Assembly (NCBI RefSeq): GCF_024281035.1
Contig: NZ_JAMXLH010000047.1
Coordinates: 1 to 53,565 of the forward strand
Direction: 5' to 3'
DNA length: 53,565 bases
Source: Paraburkholderia sp.
GTDB taxonomy: Bacteria > Pseudomonadota > Gammaproteobacteria > Burkholderiales > Burkholderiaceae
Under the pieces are notes generated by a model, which saw nothing but the letters and a program-made list of their open reading frames with translations, was not told the DNA's origin and ran no database searches. Below are positions 39,625-48,125 of this stretch, one piece after another. Numbering within the stretch: the first letter of the stretch is position 1; every line of letters starts with the position of its first letter. A program made the translations under genes and the position numbers.

Positions 39625-40326
39625 TCAGTGCTTTGCGTACTGCGTCGCGCCGAACAGAATTTCGCGCTCCTTGTCGCTGCTGATCGGCTTGCGCGCGGCG
39701 GCGAGTACCTCCACGCCACGCTTGACCGCAGGCCGCTCCGCAATCGTCTCGTGCCAGCGCTTCACGTTCGGCAGGCTGTCGAGATCGATGCCCTGGTTCT
39801 GCCACGAACGCGTCCACGGGAATGCGGCGATGTCGGCGATGGTGTACTCGTCGCCGGCGAGATACTCGGTCTTCCCGAGCTGCGTTTCCATGACGTTGTA
39901 GAGCCGCTTCGCTTCATTCGTGTAGCGGTTGACGGCGTACTGGATCTTTTCGGGCGCATAGATGCGGAAGTGGTGCGCCTGGCCGAGCATCGGCCCGAGT
40001 CCGCCCATCTGGAACATGGTCCACTGCAGCACGTCGTAGCGCGCAGCGAGGTCTTCCGGCATGAACTGGCCGGTTTTCGCCGCCAGATAAATCAGGATCG
40101 CGCCCGATTCGAAGAGCGAGAACGGCTTGCCGTCGGCGCGAACCGGGCCTTCGGAATCGACGATGGCGGGAATCTTGTTGTTCGGACTGATGGCGAGAAA
40201 GTCGGACTGGAACTGGTCGCCCGCGCCGATATCGACTGGATGAACGCGGTATTCGAGGCCGGTTTCCTCGAGCATGATATGCACTTTGTGGCCGTTCGGC
40301 GTGGCCCAGCTATAGACATCGATCAT
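39625..40326 (-). CDS. Glutathione S-transferase family protein, YfcG/YghU-like
   Basis: A 233-aa Nu-class GST. The N-terminal thioredoxin fold starts MIDVYSWATPNGHKV with the Thr9/Asn11 pair used by E. coli YfcG instead of the usual Tyr/Ser/Cys; the cis-proline is in NNKIPAIVD, and the glutathione-binding FESGAILIYL block is near 70-79. YfcG is a disulfide-bond reductase using glutathione. GGAGACACA precedes the ATG. It is 128 bases downstream of the acyl-CoA dehydrogenase gene on the same strand; operon membership is uncertain. Confidence 0.9.
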   Translation of the reverse strand: MIDVYSWATPNGHKVHIMLEETGLEYRVHPVDIGAGDQFQSDFLAISPNNKIPAIVDSEGPVRADGKPFSLFESGAILIYLAAKTGQFMPEDLAARYDVLQWTMFQMGGLGPMLGQAHHFRIYAPEKIQYAVNRYTNEAKRLYNVMETQLGKTEYLAGDEYTIADIAAFPWTRSWQNQGIDLDSLPNVKRWHETIAERPAVKRGVEVLAAARKPISSDKEREILFGATQYAKH

Positions 40327-40454
40327 TGTGTCTCCATGGCACTGTGGACGGGGAGCACCGCGGCCCGGCCGCAGCGCCTCAACTCGCGCAGATTAGAGCA
40401 CAGTTCGATGAGGGATGCAGAACGTGAGCACGCGTCCCTCCCGCATACGCGGAC

Positions 40455-41693
40455 TTACCGCCGCGAAGCTGCGTCGAGTTCCTTGTAGCGCCCGTATTCG
40501 AGCTTGGCGATTGCGTTGCGGTGAACCTCGTCGGGTCCGTCGGCGAAGCGCAGCGTGCGAGCGTGCGCATACGCATAGGCGAGCGGAAAGTCGCCGCTCA
40601 CGCCCGCGCCGCCATGCACCTGGATCGCCCAGTCGAGCACCTGGCAGGCCACGTTCGGCGCCACGACCTTGATCATCGCGATCTCGCCGCGCGCGCCCTT
40701 GTTGCCGACGGTATCCATCATGTACGCGGCCTTGAGCGTGAGCAGGCGTGCCTGCTCGATCATGCAGCGCGCCTCGGCGATGCGTTCCTGCGTGACCGTC
40801 TGCGCCGAGATCTGCTTGCCGAACGCCACGCGCGTGAGGGCGCGTCGGGTCATGTATTCGAGCGCGCGTTCGGCGACGCCGATGAGGCGCATGCAGTGGT
40901 GAATGCGGCCCGGCCCGAGCCGCCCCTGGGCGATCTCGAAGCCGCGCCCTTCGCCGAGCAGGACGTTCGACGCGGGCACGCGCACGTTCTTGAGCGTGAT
41001 CTCCATGTGGCCGTGCGGTGCGTCGTCGTAGCCGAACACGGTGAGCGGGCGGCGCACCGTGATGCCCTCGGCGTTGGCGGGCACGAGGATCATCGACTGC
41101 TGCGCGTGGCGCGGTGCGTCGGGATCGGTCTTGCCCATGACGATATAGACCGCGCAACGCGGATCGCCCGCGCCCGAGGACCACCACTTGACGCCGTTGA
41201 TCACGTAGTCGTCGCCGTCGCGCGTGATGCGCGTCTGGATATTGGTCGCATCCGACGAAGCGACATCGGGCTCCGTCATCAGGAATGCCGAGCGGATCTG
41301 GCCTTCGAGCAGCGGCGCAAGCCACTGGCGCTTGTGCTCCTCGGTGCCGTAGCGCTCGATGGTTTCCATGTTGCCGGTGTCCGGCGCGCTGCAGTTGAAC
41401 ACTTCGGGTGCCCAGTGCACGCGGCCCATGATCTCGCACAGCGGTGCGTATTCGAGGTTCGTGAGGCCCGCGCCGCGCGTCGACTCGGGCAGGAACAGGT
41501 TCCACAAGCCCGCCTCGCGTGCCTTGAGCTTCAGTTTTTCGACGATCTCGGTGGGCACCCATGCATTGCCGTTCGCGCGATTGCGTGCGACTTCCTCATG
41601 GAAGAGGTGCTCGTTCGGGTAAATATGTTCGTCGAAAAACGCGAGCAACTTCTCGCGCAGCGCCTGCACTTTCGGTGTGTAATCGAAGTTCAT
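40455..41693 (-). CDS. Acyl-CoA dehydrogenase, ACAD10/ACAD11-like
   Basis: A 412-aa acyl-CoA dehydrogenase. The FAD/substrate block [20 protein letters not shown] is near residues 138-157, and the C-terminal motif is [18 protein letters not shown]. There the position of the MCAD catalytic glutamate is aspartate (A-D-G-P), as in human ACAD10/11 and their bacterial relatives. Directly upstream in the operon is an APH-type kinase matching the other half of ACAD11. In eukaryotes this pair acts on 4-hydroxyacyl-CoA via a 4-phospho intermediate; that this enzyme does so is inference. Confidence 0.9.
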   Translation of the reverse strand: MNFDYTPKVQALREKLLAFFDEHIYPNEHLFHEEVARNRANGNAWVPTEIVEKLKLKAREAGLWNLFLPESTRGAGLTNLEYAPLCEIMGRVHWAPEVFNCSAPDTGNMETIERYGTEEHKRQWLAPLLEGQIRSAFLMTEPDVASSDATNIQTRITRDGDDYVINGVKWWSSGAGDPRCAVYIVMGKTDPDAPRHAQQSMILVPANAEGITVRRPLTVFGYDDAPHGHMEITLKNVRVPASNVLLGEGRGFEIAQGRLGPGRIHHCMRLIGVAERALEYMTRRALTRVAFGKQISAQTVTQERIAEARCMIEQARLLTLKAAYMMDTVGNKGARGEIAMIKVVAPNVACQVLDWAIQVHGGAGVSGDFPLAYAYAHARTLRFADGPDEVHRNAIAKLEYGRYKELDAASRR

Positions 41694-41746
41694 CTATAAC
41701 CTCGCCGGGAAAATAGCTGTCGTGCGGATAGTGTTTCTTCGGACCT

Positions 41747-42877
41747 TCAGCGGACTTTTTGCGCGTAACGCCACGCGAGTTCCGCCATGGGCCGTGCGCG
41801 AGCGCCTGCGTCGACGGCCTGGGCGCTGGCCGCTGTGCCGTCCACGACGCGTTTCATGATGCCCTGCAGGATCGCGGCGATGCGGAACATGTTGTACGCA
41901 AGGTAGAAGTTCCAGTCGCCGCGAATCTCGAGACCGGTGCGCGCGCAATAACGCTCGACGTAGTGCTGCTCGTCGGGGATGCCGAGCGCGGCCCAGTCGA
42001 GTCCGCCGATGCCGCGGAACTGCGCCGGATCGACGTGCCAGGCCATGCAGTGATACGAGAAGTCGGCGAGCGGGTCGCCGAGCGTCGAAAGCTCCCAGTC
42101 GAGTACCGCGAGCACACGCGGCTCGGTCGGATGGAAGATGAGATTGTCGAGGCGATAGTCGCCGTGCACGACCGAGATGCGCGCGCCCGCGTTGTCGGGC
42201 ACGTGCTGCGGAAGCCATTCGATCAGGCGATTCATCGCGTCGATCGGCTCGGTTTGCGACGCCTGATACTGGCGGCTCCAGCGATCGATCTGACGTACGA
42301 AATAATTGCCGGGCTTGCCGTAGTCGGCGAGGCCGATCGCTTCGGGCGACACGTTATGCAGCGCTGCGATCACGCGGTTCATTTCGTCGTAGATCGCCGC
42401 GCGTTCTTCGCGCGACATGCCGGGCAGCGACTGATCCCACATCACGCGGCCCTCGACGAACTCCATCACGTAGAACGCCCGGCCGATCACCGCTTCGTCC
42501 TCGCACAGCGCGAGCATCCTGGCGACGGGGACATCGGTCGCGCCGAGTGCATCCATCACGCGGTATTCGCGTTCGATCGCGTGCGCCGACGGCAGCAGCT
42601 TCGCTTTCGGGCCAGGCTTGGCGCGCATCACGTAAGTGCGTTGCGGCGTGACGAGCTTGAACGTCGGGTTCGACTGGCCGCCCGCGAACTGCTCGACCGT
42701 GAGCGGACCGGCGAACCCGTCGACGTGCGCCGCGAGCCAGGCGGTTAGCGCTTCGATGTCGAAGCGCTGCCGTTCTGCCACGGGACGCGTGCCCTCGAAC
42801 GCCGAATAATCGCTCGGGGCCGGCGCCGGGTTGTACTTCTGCTTCGGGGTGTCTCCATCCGGGCTGGCTTGCGCCAT
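41747..42877 (-). CDS. APH-type acyl-CoA kinase homologue (ACAD10/11 N-terminal-like)
   Basis: A 376-aa phosphotransferase with a protein-kinase-like fold. The catalytic loop is HGDYRLDN (H238, D240, N245) and the metal motif DWELSTLGDPLADF (D260-W-E262); these match the N-terminal domain of ACAD11 rather than antibiotic kinases. The N-terminal 25 residues are Pro/Asp-rich. In the levulinate pathway LvaA, of the same family, phosphorylates the 4-hydroxyl of an acyl-CoA. It is 53 bases before the dehydrogenase and 35 bases after the phosphatase, so all are probably co-transcribed. An antibiotic-resistance role is unlikely given this context. Confidence 0.88.
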   Translation of the reverse strand: MAQASPDGDTPKQKYNPAPAPSDYSAFEGTRPVAERQRFDIEALTAWLAAHVDGFAGPLTVEQFAGGQSNPTFKLVTPQRTYVMRAKPGPKAKLLPSAHAIEREYRVMDALGATDVPVARMLALCEDEAVIGRAFYVMEFVEGRVMWDQSLPGMSREERAAIYDEMNRVIAALHNVSPEAIGLADYGKPGNYFVRQIDRWSRQYQASQTEPIDAMNRLIEWLPQHVPDNAGARISVVHGDYRLDNLIFHPTEPRVLAVLDWELSTLGDPLADFSYHCMAWHVDPAQFRGIGGLDWAALGIPDEQHYVERYCARTGLEIRGDWNFYLAYNMFRIAAILQGIMKRVVDGTAASAQAVDAGARARPMAELAWRYAQKVR

Positions 42878-42912
42878 ATTTGTCTCCCCCTCTTGTTTAT
42901 GGATGCCGCGCG

Positions 42913-43632
42913 CTAGGTGCGCGGGCGAAAGCGCAGGAATTGCGCGTAAAGCATTTCCATGGTCGTGTTACGCGTTTCGTGATGGAGCGGCGACGGCGGC
43001 GCATAGTTGAGTGTGCGCACGATCCAGTCGCCGCTTGCCGTGCCGACGTCGAGCGCGTTGATGCAGCCCGTCGCCTGCGCCAGATGGCCGAAGAACGTGC
43101 GCCCGCCTGCGGTGATTGCGTGCGAGAGAATCGCGCGGTTCACGCCGCCGTGCAGCACGAGCAACGCGGTGTCCCACGACGGATCGGCGCGCAGCGCGGC
43201 GAGCGCGGGCAGCACGCGGTCGAGCAGTTCGCCGATGGTTTCGCCGCCGAGAAAGCGCGTGTCTTCGGCGACGATGCCATCGAACGCGCGCAGGAATGCG
43301 TTCTCAACGTCGCCGGGCGGAATCGATGCGAGGCGGCCGCCGCGAATCTCTTCCCACGCGGGCTGCACTTCGAGTTCGATCTGCTGGCCGGTTTCTTCGA
43401 GCACATGCTGCGCCGTTTCGACCGTGCGGCGCAGGCCGCTCACGATCACACGGTCGAAGCGCCGCGCCTGCGAGGCGAACGCGCGGCCTGCCGCCTTCGC
43501 CTGCGCGCGGCCGTTCTCGTTGAGCGGCACGGTATCGGGATCGATGGCGCGGCCCGAATCGTCGAAGTAGGTGACGTCACCGTGGCGCATCAGAAAGATG
43601 CGGCGACGCGCGGGCATCTGGAAATCGCTCAT
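42913..43632 (-). CDS. Histidine phosphatase family protein
   Basis: A 239-aa phosphoglycerate-mutase-like phosphatase. The catalytic RHG motif is at residues 16-18 (FLMRHGDVTYFD), with the second conserved histidine in LLVLHGGVNRAIL. Its ATG follows the crotonase stop with no spacing (TAG-ATG), a clear operon link. The substrate is unknown; in this operon a phosphorylated acyl-CoA or phospho-acid is a possible target. Confidence 0.9.
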   Translation of the reverse strand: MSDFQMPARRRIFLMRHGDVTYFDDSGRAIDPDTVPLNENGRAQAKAAGRAFASQARRFDRVIVSGLRRTVETAQHVLEETGQQIELEVQPAWEEIRGGRLASIPPGDVENAFLRAFDGIVAEDTRFLGGETIGELLDRVLPALAALRADPSWDTALLVLHGGVNRAILSHAITAGGRTFFGHLAQATGCINALDVGTASGDWIVRTLNYAPPSPLHHETRNTTMEMLYAQFLRFRPRT

Positions 43633-44421
43633 CTACTTGTAGACCGGTGGACGTTTTTCGAGGAACGCGGTGATGCCTTCGAGCGCGTCGCGATGATGCA
43701 GCGACGCGACGAAATTCTCGCGTTCGGCGATCAGGTGATCGGCGAGCGGCTGCGTGTCGGCGACATTGACCAGACCTTTGATCCGCGCAGCCGAATTCGG
43801 CGAGACAGCGGCGAGATCGTCGGCCCATGCGAGCGCGGCGTCGAGCGCCGTGTGCGGCTTGACGAGGCGATTGACGACGCCGAGTTCGGCAAGCCGTGCG
43901 GCGCCGACCGGCTTGCCTTCGAGCATCAGTTCGGTGGCGAGCGCACGCGGCAGCGCGCGGGAGAGAAACCACGAGCCGCCGCCGTCGGGCGTGAGGCCCA
44001 CGCGCGAATACGACATGACGAATTTCGCGTCCTCGGCGGCAACCAGCAGATCGGCGGCAAGCGCGAGCGAGAAGCCTGCGCCTGCCGCAGCGCCTTCGAC
44101 CGCGGCGATCACGGGCTTGCTCGACTGGCGCATCGCGTTGACCCACTCGGCGAGCATGTCGATGCTGGCAGCCTGCACCGATGGATCCTTCGCGCGGTTC
44201 TCCAGCAGGCGATTGAGGTTGCCGCCCGCGCAAAAGAAGTTGTCGGCGCCGGTCAGCACGATCGCGCGCAACGACGCGTCGCGCTCGGCGGCGTCGAGCG
44301 CTTCGATGGCGGCGGCGTACATGTCGGGATGGAGCGCGTTGCGTGCGCCGGGGTTCGACAGCGTGAGGACGAGCGACGATTCATGCCCTTGCGGCCGGCT
44401 GCTGCGGAGTTCGGCACTCAT
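43633..44421 (-). CDS. Enoyl-CoA hydratase/isomerase family protein (isomerase-like)
   Basis: A 262-aa crotonase. The oxyanion-hole segments are ARNALHPDMY and GADNFFCAGGNL, with AVEGAAAGAGFSLALAAD near 108-124. By alignment the two glutamates of classical hydratases are replaced (S118 at the first, Y138 at the second), while an aspartate is present in GLTPDGGGSW (D146), as in PaaG-type isomerases. It therefore probably moves a double bond instead of adding water. ATGA overlap with the small upstream ORF and zero spacing to the phosphatase place it in the operon. Confidence 0.9.
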   Translation of the reverse strand: MSAELRSSRPQGHESSLVLTLSNPGARNALHPDMYAAAIEALDAAERDASLRAIVLTGADNFFCAGGNLNRLLENRAKDPSVQAASIDMLAEWVNAMRQSSKPVIAAVEGAAAGAGFSLALAADLLVAAEDAKFVMSYSRVGLTPDGGGSWFLSRALPRALATELMLEGKPVGAARLAELGVVNRLVKPHTALDAALAWADDLAAVSPNSAARIKGLVNVADTQPLADHLIAERENFVASLHHRDALEGITAFLEKRPPVYK

Positions 44422-44615
44422 GCGCGGACCTCGTCTGGTTGGTTGCGCAGTGTGCCGCGCGGTTCGTTGCGCCGGGCGGCGCCAGGCAGGATCGACGCGC
44501 CGTGCGCCTTGCCGGCGGCTGCGAGGCGGGCGAACGTATCGGCAAGTTTGTCGCGCGCGGCTGCTGCCGCGACTACGATGCCGGTTGTCTCAATGTAGAA
44601 ATAATGGGAAGTCAT
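44418..44615 (-). CDS. Small hypothetical protein, 65 aa, first in the operon
   Basis: Begins MTSHYFYIETTGIVVAAAAA and has an alanine-rich helix, then a basic Arg/Pro tail. Its TGA overlaps the crotonase ATG as ATGA. The start at 44615 gives a leader of about 20 bases from the predicted promoter, with GGAG upstream; a GTG four codons earlier is an alternative. I do not recognise a family. Coupling supports translation, but it may only serve to deliver ribosomes to the crotonase gene. Confidence 0.5.
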   Translation of the reverse strand: MTSHYFYIETTGIVVAAAAARDKLADTFARLAAAGKAHGASILPGAARRNEPRGTLRNQPDEVRA

Positions 44616-44641
44616 TGGAAACTTCACTCCATGAGTGTCCT

Positions 44642-44672
44642 AGAATAGCACGGTCGTACATTTCTATGGCAA
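44642..44672 (-). promoter_or_regulatory. Promoter and TetR-like operator of the ACAD10/11-like operon
   Basis: On the minus strand, TTGCCA (44667-44672), a 19-base spacer and TATTCT (44642-44647). Directly upstream of the -10 lies GTACGACCGTGC (44648-44659), an imperfect palindrome with the same core, ACGACCGT, as the operator at 35623-35636. Flanking TAGAA/TTCTA extends the symmetry. Confidence 0.5.
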
Positions 44673-44721
44673 CAGATTTCGGCGCTGTTCGCAGCAGCGC
44701 TGTCTTCAAGGAGAAACGAGG

Positions 44722-45363
44722 ATGATCAAGCTGCACGGTTTCGCGCTGTCGAACTACTTCAACAAGGTCAAGTTCGTGCTGCTCGAGTACGGCATCGCCT
44801 TCGAGGAGGTGATCGACAAGCTGCCGCTCGACGAGGCGCTGCGCGCGCATTCGCCCGCGGGCAAGGTGCCGTTCATCGAGACTGAAAACGGCTTTCTGTG
44901 CGAATCGGAAGTGATTGTCGAGTATCTGAACGCGCGCTTTCCCGAGCACCGCATTTTCTCGGCCGATCCGTGGCAGGCCGCCAAGGAGCGCGAACTCATC
45001 ACGTTCGTCGAAACCCATCTGGAACTCGAAGCGCGCGAACTCTACGTCGAGGCGTTTTTTGGCGGCACGGTGAGCGACGAGGTCAAGGCGACGGCGCAAA
45101 AGCGTCTGCGCCGCTATATCGCCGCTTTCAAGCGGCTCGCGAAGTTCGCGCCGTATGTGGCGGGCGAGCAATTCGGCGTGGCCGATGCGGCGACCTTCGT
45201 GAGCCTGCCGCTCGTCGCGTCGGCGACGCAGAAGATCTATGGCGTCGATCTCGTGGCAGAGGCGGGGATCGACTGGAAGGCGTACCTGAAGCTGATCGGC
45301 GAGCGGCCCTCGGCGCAGCGCGTGAACGCCGATCGCAAGGCGTATATCGCGGCCAACGCGTAA
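44722..45363 (+). CDS. Glutathione S-transferase family protein
   Basis: A 213-aa GST with an N-terminal thioredoxin-like domain (MIKLHGFALSNYFNKVKFVLLE, first 20 residues diagnostic), cis-proline in AGKVPFIETENG, the ESEVIVEYLNARFP glutathione-binding segment, and an all-helical C-terminal domain. AAGGAGAAACGAGG precedes the ATG. It is divergent from the minus-strand operon and shares its 5' region, including the palindrome at 44648-44659. The substrate is unknown. Confidence 0.9.
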   Translation: MIKLHGFALSNYFNKVKFVLLEYGIAFEEVIDKLPLDEALRAHSPAGKVPFIETENGFLCESEVIVEYLNARFPEHRIFSADPWQAAKERELITFVETHLELEARELYVEAFFGGTVSDEVKATAQKRLRRYIAAFKRLAKFAPYVAGEQFGVADAATFVSLPLVASATQKIYGVDLVAEAGIDWKAYLKLIGERPSAQRVNADRKAYIAANA

Positions 45364-45478
45364 GCGACGATTGCGCGGCGTCGTTTGCAGTATGCGCAAC
45401 ATGCCGCCGCGTTCCGCTGCGGCCTCGCGCGATGATCGGGAACGCAGGGTCGTTCGCGGATGCATCGCGCCGGCTTCG

Positions 45479-46669
45479 TCAGAGTCGCGCGAGACGTTCG
45501 AGCGCGGTGGCAAGCGTGCTTTCGCGCTTCGCGAAACAGAAGCGCACGACGCCCGATTCATGCGGCTCGTGATAGAACGCCGAGACCGGAATCGCGGCCA
45601 CGCCGATCTCGGTCGTGAGCCACTTCGAGAACTCGGCTTCGGGCAGGTCGCTGATCGCGGAATAATCGACGCACTGGAAATAGGTGCCCTCGCACGGCAG
45701 CAGCTTGAAGCGCGTGTTCGCGAGACCCGCGCGGAAGAAGTCGCGTTTCTTCTGATAGAACGCCGGCAGTTCCAGATACGGCTTCGGATCGCGTAGATAG
45801 TGCGCGAGACCGACTTGCATCGGCGTGTTCACGGTGAACACGTTGAACTGATGCACCTTGCGGAATTCGGCCGTGAGCGGCGCGGGTGCGGCCACGTAGC
45901 CCACTTTCCAGCCCGTCACGTGATACGTCTTGCCGAAGCTCGACACGATGAAGCTGCGGGCCGCCAGTTCCGGATAGCGCGCGACGCTCTCGTGCGGCGC
46001 GCCGTCGTAGACCATGTGCTCGTAGACCTCATCGGAGAGGATCAGCACGTTGGTGCCGCGCACGATCGCCTCGAGCTGGCGCATGTCCTCGGCGCGCCAC
46101 ACCGTACCCGTCGGGTTGTGCGGCGTGTTGATGAGGATGAGGCGCGTCTTCGGCGTGATCGCGGCAGCGAGCCGGTCGAACGGAATCGCGTAATCGGGTG
46201 CTTCCAGCGTGACGAACACGGGCTTGCCGCCCGCGAGTTCGATGGACGGCAGATAGCTGTCGTAGGTCGGCTCGACGACGATCACCTCGTCGCCCGGATG
46301 GACCGCGCACAGGATCGCGGTCAGCAGCGCCTGGGTCGCGCCCGCCGTCACCGTGATCTCGGTGTTCGCGTCGTAGCGGCGGCCGTAGACGTGCGCGATC
46401 TTGTCGGCGATCGCCTCGCGCAGCGCGGGCACGCCGGCCATCGGCGGATACTGGTTGTGGCCTTCGCGCATGGCCTGCGCGACTGCGTCGACGATGCGCG
46501 CGTCGCAGTCGAAGTCGGGAAAGCCCTGGCCCAGATTCACGGCGCCTTTTTCTGCGGCGAGCGCGCTCATCACGGTGAAGATCGTCGTACCGACGTTCGG
46601 CAGACGCGACGGGAATGAGGGCGTGAGCGGCGTGGACGAAGATTCGTGCGGCAAATGCGGTGCGTTCAT
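45479..46669 (-). CDS. PLP-dependent aminotransferase, class I (methionine aminotransferase-like)
   Basis: A 396-aa fold-type I aminotransferase. The cofactor lysine is K247 in SSFGKTYHVTGWKVGY; N185 in NTPHNPTG, D213 and Y216 in LSDEVYEHMV contact PLP. The N-terminal NLGQGFPDFD motif resembles YbdL/MtnE-type enzymes that act on methionine and glutamine. The ATG at 46669 fits homologues; the frame extends 20 codons upstream to a TTG. It stands alone, convergent with the GST gene, and no terminator with a U-tract was seen between them. Confidence 0.9.
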   Translation of the reverse strand: MNAPHLPHESSSTPLTPSFPSRLPNVGTTIFTVMSALAAEKGAVNLGQGFPDFDCDARIVDAVAQAMREGHNQYPPMAGVPALREAIADKIAHVYGRRYDANTEITVTAGATQALLTAILCAVHPGDEVIVVEPTYDSYLPSIELAGGKPVFVTLEAPDYAIPFDRLAAAITPKTRLILINTPHNPTGTVWRAEDMRQLEAIVRGTNVLILSDEVYEHMVYDGAPHESVARYPELAARSFIVSSFGKTYHVTGWKVGYVAAPAPLTAEFRKVHQFNVFTVNTPMQVGLAHYLRDPKPYLELPAFYQKKRDFFRAGLANTRFKLLPCEGTYFQCVDYSAISDLPEAEFSKWLTTEIGVAAIPVSAFYHEPHESGVVRFCFAKRESTLATALERLARL

Positions 46670-46768
46670 GGCGCGGGCAGACGGTGGACGTTCAATCGGG
46701 AAAGCCTGATTGTAGGCATATGCAGGCAAATCCGCGCGTTCCCGCGTGATTGCCGTGCGCGAGGCGCA

Positions 46769-47272
46769 TCAGGCGCAGGCGGATTGCGCGGCGGCGAGCC
46801 CGGTTTCGTCGATGAAAGCGCCCGGTGTCGCGACGCGAAAGCCGAAGTCGCGTGCCATGCGCTTCGCGAGCTTGAGCACCGCGCGATCCTTCGAGACGAG
46901 CCATGCCGCGCCGCTTGCGCGCGCGAGTTCGAGGAACTTCTGGTCGTCGCGGTCTCGGCACAGCGGCAACGGCCGTGCGTCGTCGGGCAGGGCGGGCGGG
47001 ACGATCAGGTCGGCGAGGCGCGACACGCTGGCGAGCGCATCGGCCTTTTCGACCCCGCGTTGCGCGAGGTGCGGGTAGTCCAGAACATGCGTGAGTTCGG
47101 CGAGACAGCGCGCGTCGATCAATGCGCGTAGCGCGCCGCTTTCGAGCGCGGCGCGGATCGGGCGCGTGTGTGGATCGTCGAACACGAGGATGTCGAGCCA
47201 CACGTTCGAATCGAGAACCGCGGACAGTACGGTGGCGGAGGGCTGGGGCTGAAAACCGGTCATTCGTGACAT
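46769..47272 (-). CDS. PIN-domain protein, putative toxin (COG1569 type)
   Basis: A 167-aa predicted ribonuclease. The acidic quartet is present: D21 in LDSNVWLD, E59 in [10 protein letters not shown]107/D110 in [13 protein letters not shown] and D129 in [13 protein letters not shown]1569 proteins are annotated as toxin components, but no antitoxin-sized gene lies next to it. The start is uncertain: ATG at 47272 or 47263, neither with a good ribosome site. The yaaA -10 (TACAAT, 47277-47282) lies just beyond its start. Confidence 0.85.
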   Translation of the reverse strand: MSRMTGFQPQPSATVLSAVLDSNVWLDILVFDDPHTRPIRAALESGALRALIDARCLAELTHVLDYPHLAQRGVEKADALASVSRLADLIVPPALPDDARPLPLCRDRDDQKFLELARASGAAWLVSKDRAVLKLAKRMARDFGFRVATPGAFIDETGLAAAQSACA

Positions 47273-47327
47273 TCGCTACAATCGGGCTTTCGCCTTGAAC
47301 ATCGGCACTGCGTGCCTGCAAGCCTCT

Positions 47328-48110
47328 ATGATAATCGTTCTGTCGCCAGCTAAATCGCTCGATTACGACACGCCGGCGCACATCGAAACCCACACGATCC
47401 CTGCTTTCGTCGAAGACGCAGCCGAACTGATCGACGGCCTGCGCCGTTTGTCACCCCAGCAGATCGGCTCGCTCATGAGCATCTCCGATCAACTCGCGCG
47501 CCTGAATTTCCAGCGCTATGCCGACTGGTCGAAAGAGTTCAGCGAGGCCAACGCGAAGCAGGCCGTGCTCGCTTTCAATGGCGACGTCTATGAGGGTTTC
47601 GACGCCAGATCGCTCTCCGCCACCGACCTCGACTACGCGCAGCAGCACGTGCGCGTGCTCTCGGGCCTCTATGGCGTGCTGCGTCCGCTCGATTTGCTGC
47701 AGCCGTATCGCCTCGAAATGGGCACGCGCTTCGAAAATGCGCGCGGCAAGGATCTCTATGCGTTCTGGGGCGAGCGCATTACGCATGCGCTCAACGCGCA
47801 GCTCGAACACAACGCGAAGAGCGCGCGCGTGATCGTGAACTGCGCATCGAACGAATATTTCAGGTCGGTCAAGCCGAAGCAGCTCGCGGCGCCCGTGATC
47901 ACACCGGTCTTCGAGGACTGGAAGGGCGGCCGGTACAAAATTATCAGCTTCCATGCGAAGCGCGCGCGCGGCCTGATGGCGCGTTATGCGGTCGAGCATC
48001 GCATCGCCGAGCCGCAAGGGCTCAAGGGCTTCGACGCCGAAGGTTACACGTTCGTTGCGGATGCATCGAACGATTCGACTTACGTATTTCGCCGGCGCAT
48101 TGCCGAATAA
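47328..48110 (+). CDS. yaaA: Peroxide stress protein YaaA
   Basis: A 260-aa YaaA/DUF328 protein that in E. coli limits free iron and DNA damage during peroxide stress. The N-terminus [16 protein letters not shown] and the blocks [21 protein letters not shown] and [22 protein letters not shown] are diagnostic. Start at 47328, where homology begins. A TACAAT -10 at 47277-47282 suggests its own promoter. The M14 gene follows 15 bases later. Confidence 0.95.
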   Translation: MIIVLSPAKSLDYDTPAHIETHTIPAFVEDAAELIDGLRRLSPQQIGSLMSISDQLARLNFQRYADWSKEFSEANAKQAVLAFNGDVYEGFDARSLSATDLDYAQQHVRVLSGLYGVLRPLDLLQPYRLEMGTRFENARGKDLYAFWGERITHALNAQLEHNAKSARVIVNCASNEYFRSVKPKQLAAPVITPVFEDWKGGRYKIISFHAKRARGLMARYAVEHRIAEPQGLKGFDAEGYTFVADASNDSTYVFRRRIAE

Positions 48111-48125
48111 GCGAGGAAAACAGCC

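Noticed and set aside
41747..42877. Aminoglycoside phosphotransferase (antibiotic resistance)
   Set aside because: Motifs and operon partners match the ACAD10/11 acyl-CoA kinase group, not resistance enzymes.
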